In this document: piece after piece, positions 4,878 through 5,255 of the stretch | How positions within the stretch are numbered: position 1 is the first letter of the stretch | Layout of the letters: each line of letters starts with the position of its first letter | Origin: JAGLQA01 sp023135565 | GTDB taxonomy: Bacteria > Acidobacteriota > Aminicenantia > UBA2199 | NCBI GenBank assembly: GCA_030639305.1 | Contig: DAOWCY010000318.1 | Span: 1 to 5,255 of the forward strand | Direction: 5' to 3' | DNA: 5,255 nt | Translations under genes and position numbers: made by a program | Notes under the pieces: generated by a model | The model's input: the letters and a program-made list of their open reading frames with translations, nothing else | What the model was told of the DNA's origin: nothing | Databases searched by the model: none

Positions 4878-5047
4878 GCAATCCAGGGCTGGGTCCGGCT
4901 CTCGTCGAACCCACACGCACCCGTAGGGTGTGCAAAAAGGCGGCTGAAACAGTGCCGCGGAAACATTAGAAAGCCTCGTTCCGGGGGAAGACTTCGAGCA
5001 CAGGTACTGGGAAAGTATTTAGCAGCTCCGGGGCGAGGTTTTTTTAT
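4878..5047 (+). ncRNA. Structured RNA resembling HEARO / IscB omega-RNA scaffold
   Basis: Successive stems can be read: TGGGT/ACCCA (4890-4894 with 4909-4913) with inner CGGC/GTCG; CGCACCC/GGGTGTG (4916-4922 with 4926-4932) over a GTA triloop; GCGGC/GCCGC (4940-4944 with 4954-4958); then a long final stem (4974-4986 with 5026-5038) enclosing the small hairpin GGTACT/AGTATT and the single-stranded TTAGCAG. CCCACACGCACCC...GGGTGTGC, a GAAAC-containing hairpin, and TTAGCAGCTCC closing a terminal stem agree with my memory of the HEARO motif, the guide-RNA scaffold of the transposon nuclease IscB, where the guide is the flanking DNA 5' of the scaffold. No IscB frame follows within 200 nt, so this would be an orphan copy. 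It starts 50 nt after the protease stop; only a lone TACAAT (4859-4864) without a -35 hints at its own promoter. That it is a structured RNA is well supported; the family name is tentative. Confidence 0.55.
4974..5045 (+). terminator. Strong intrinsic terminator closing the RNA element
   Basis: CCTCGTTCCGGGG (4974-4986) pairs with CTCCGGGGCGAGG (5026-5038) through 13 consecutive pairs, three of them G-U, and seven T follow directly (5039-5045). The loop is long (39 nt) and holds its own small hairpin. The stem serves both as the last helix of the RNA element and as the transcription terminator for it and for the upstream protease gene. Confidence 0.8.
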
Positions 5048-5076
5048 ACCCTGAGCGGTGAGAAGAAATCCAAAAA

Positions 5077-5145
5077 ACCGGCCCGGTAATCACCCAGGCC
5101 AAGTCTCCCTCCATTTGCCTGGGGTCAAGTCTTGTTTTATGACTT
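5077..5145. repeat. Hairpin cluster upstream of the transposase
   Basis: Three inverted repeats stand in a row: ACCGG-C-CCGGT (5077-5087), CCCAGGC/GCCTGGG (5093-5099 with 5117-5123) and AAGTC/GACTT (5127-5131 with 5141-5145, 9-nt loop). The heptamer CAAGTCT occurs twice (5100-5106 and 5126-5132). IS200/IS605-type and RAYT transposases recognise subterminal hairpins of single-stranded DNA, so this is a likely left end of the element whose gene begins at 5167. From memory, GGGGTCAAGTCTTG-type sequences are common just upstream of such genes. Confidence 0.5.
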
Positions 5146-5160
5146 TTTAGCTGGTATAAT
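5132..5160 (+). promoter_or_regulatory. Promoter of the transposase gene, leaderless layout
   Basis: TTGTTT (5132-5137), a 17-bp spacer and a perfect TATAAT (5155-5160) with an extended TGG before it. The predicted transcription start, about 7 nt after the -10, coincides with the ATG at 5167. No Shine-Dalgarno is present between the -10 and the ATG. Confidence 0.65.
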
Positions 5161-5166
5161 TTGATT

Positions 5167-5255
5167 ATGGCCAGACAATTGAGAATAGAATTTCCAGGTG
5201 CTCTTTACCATGTAACTCACCGTGGTAATGAGAAAAAACCTGTATTTTTAAATAC
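5167..5255 (+). CDS. REP-associated (RAYT / IS200-like Y1) transposase, 5' end only
   Basis: Only 29 codons lie inside the window before it is cut by the window end. MARQLRIEFPGALYHVTHRG is followed by NEKKPVFLN, the characteristic opening of the transposase IS200-like (Y1_Tnp) family found in RAYT proteins: basic start, IEFPGALYHV, then T-RGN-(K/R). These enzymes are single-domain HUH nucleases with a catalytic tyrosine further downstream, not visible here. RAYTs act on REP-type hairpins; candidate hairpins lie directly upstream (5077-5145). The ATG directly follows a good -10 box with no ribosome binding site, so translation from a leaderless transcript is likely. An intact gene cannot be confirmed from this fragment. 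Confidence 0.85.
   Translation, partial: MARQLRIEFPGALYHVTHRGNEKKPVFLN

Larger units (their letters stand above)
4871..5055 (+). repeat. 7-bp inverted repeat bracketing the structured RNA
   Basis: CTCAGGG (4871-4877) and its exact reverse complement CCCTGAG (5049-5055) flank the RNA element, one just before its first stems and one just after the T tract of its terminator. The right copy would not be in the terminated RNA, so if meaningful the repeat acts at the DNA level, for instance as short ends of a 185-bp mobile unit. Seven bases can occur by chance. Confidence 0.35.

Noticed and set aside
4863..5054. 63-codon plus-strand frame over the structured RNA
   Set aside because: It runs through the stems and the terminator, has no ribosome binding site and resembles no protein family; the structure explains the sequence better.

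Overview
The window carries a small accessory-looking stretch of a bacterial chromosome: a toxin-antitoxin pair, an interrupted ion/solute transporter gene, a secreted papain-type protease, several structured non-coding elements, and the first codons of an IS200-type (RAYT) transposase. Sigma-70/A type promoters (-35/-10 hexamers with 16-17 bp spacers) and good Shine-Dalgarno sequences confirm a bacterium. The hairpin ending in GCCGCCGGAGGC and the style of the protease and transposase remind me of Desulfobacterota or syntrophic Firmicutes; this taxonomic guess is weak.

Layout. 1-216 has no gene. It holds two near-identical 18-bp direct repeats (possibly a mobile-element end) and a rightward-facing hairpin terminator. 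217-848 (minus) is a two-gene operon, PIN-domain toxin first and Phd/YefM-like antitoxin second, driven by a near-consensus promoter whose -10 box sits inside a 14-bp palindrome. 909-1088 is non-coding, GC-rich and full of inverted repeats. 1089-3281 (minus) is one cation-chloride-cotransporter (SLC12-like) reading frame of 730 codons cut by a single in-frame TGA at 1551-1553, leaving a 576-codon membrane part and a 150-codon cytosolic tail. 3282-3887 is a divergent intergenic region with the transporter promoter, a REP-like hairpin, a long inverted repeat, the protease promoter and a roughly 190-nt structured leader. 3888-4826 (plus) is a secreted C1A cysteine protease with a complete catalytic set. 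4871-5055 holds a compact structured RNA with a strong intrinsic terminator that resembles the HEARO/omega-RNA scaffold of IscB systems, but no IscB gene is next to it. 5093-5255 holds hairpins, a promoter and the start of a RAYT transposase that would be translated from a leaderless mRNA.

The genes do not form a single pathway. The TA operon, the orphan omega-RNA-like element, the RAYT gene, and the repeats point to an accessory region shaped by mobile elements; the transporter looks like a gene recently broken or recoded. The most interesting items are the orphan omega-RNA-like element, the UGA-split transporter, the structured leader of the protease and the toxin-first TA operon with its operator-promoter.
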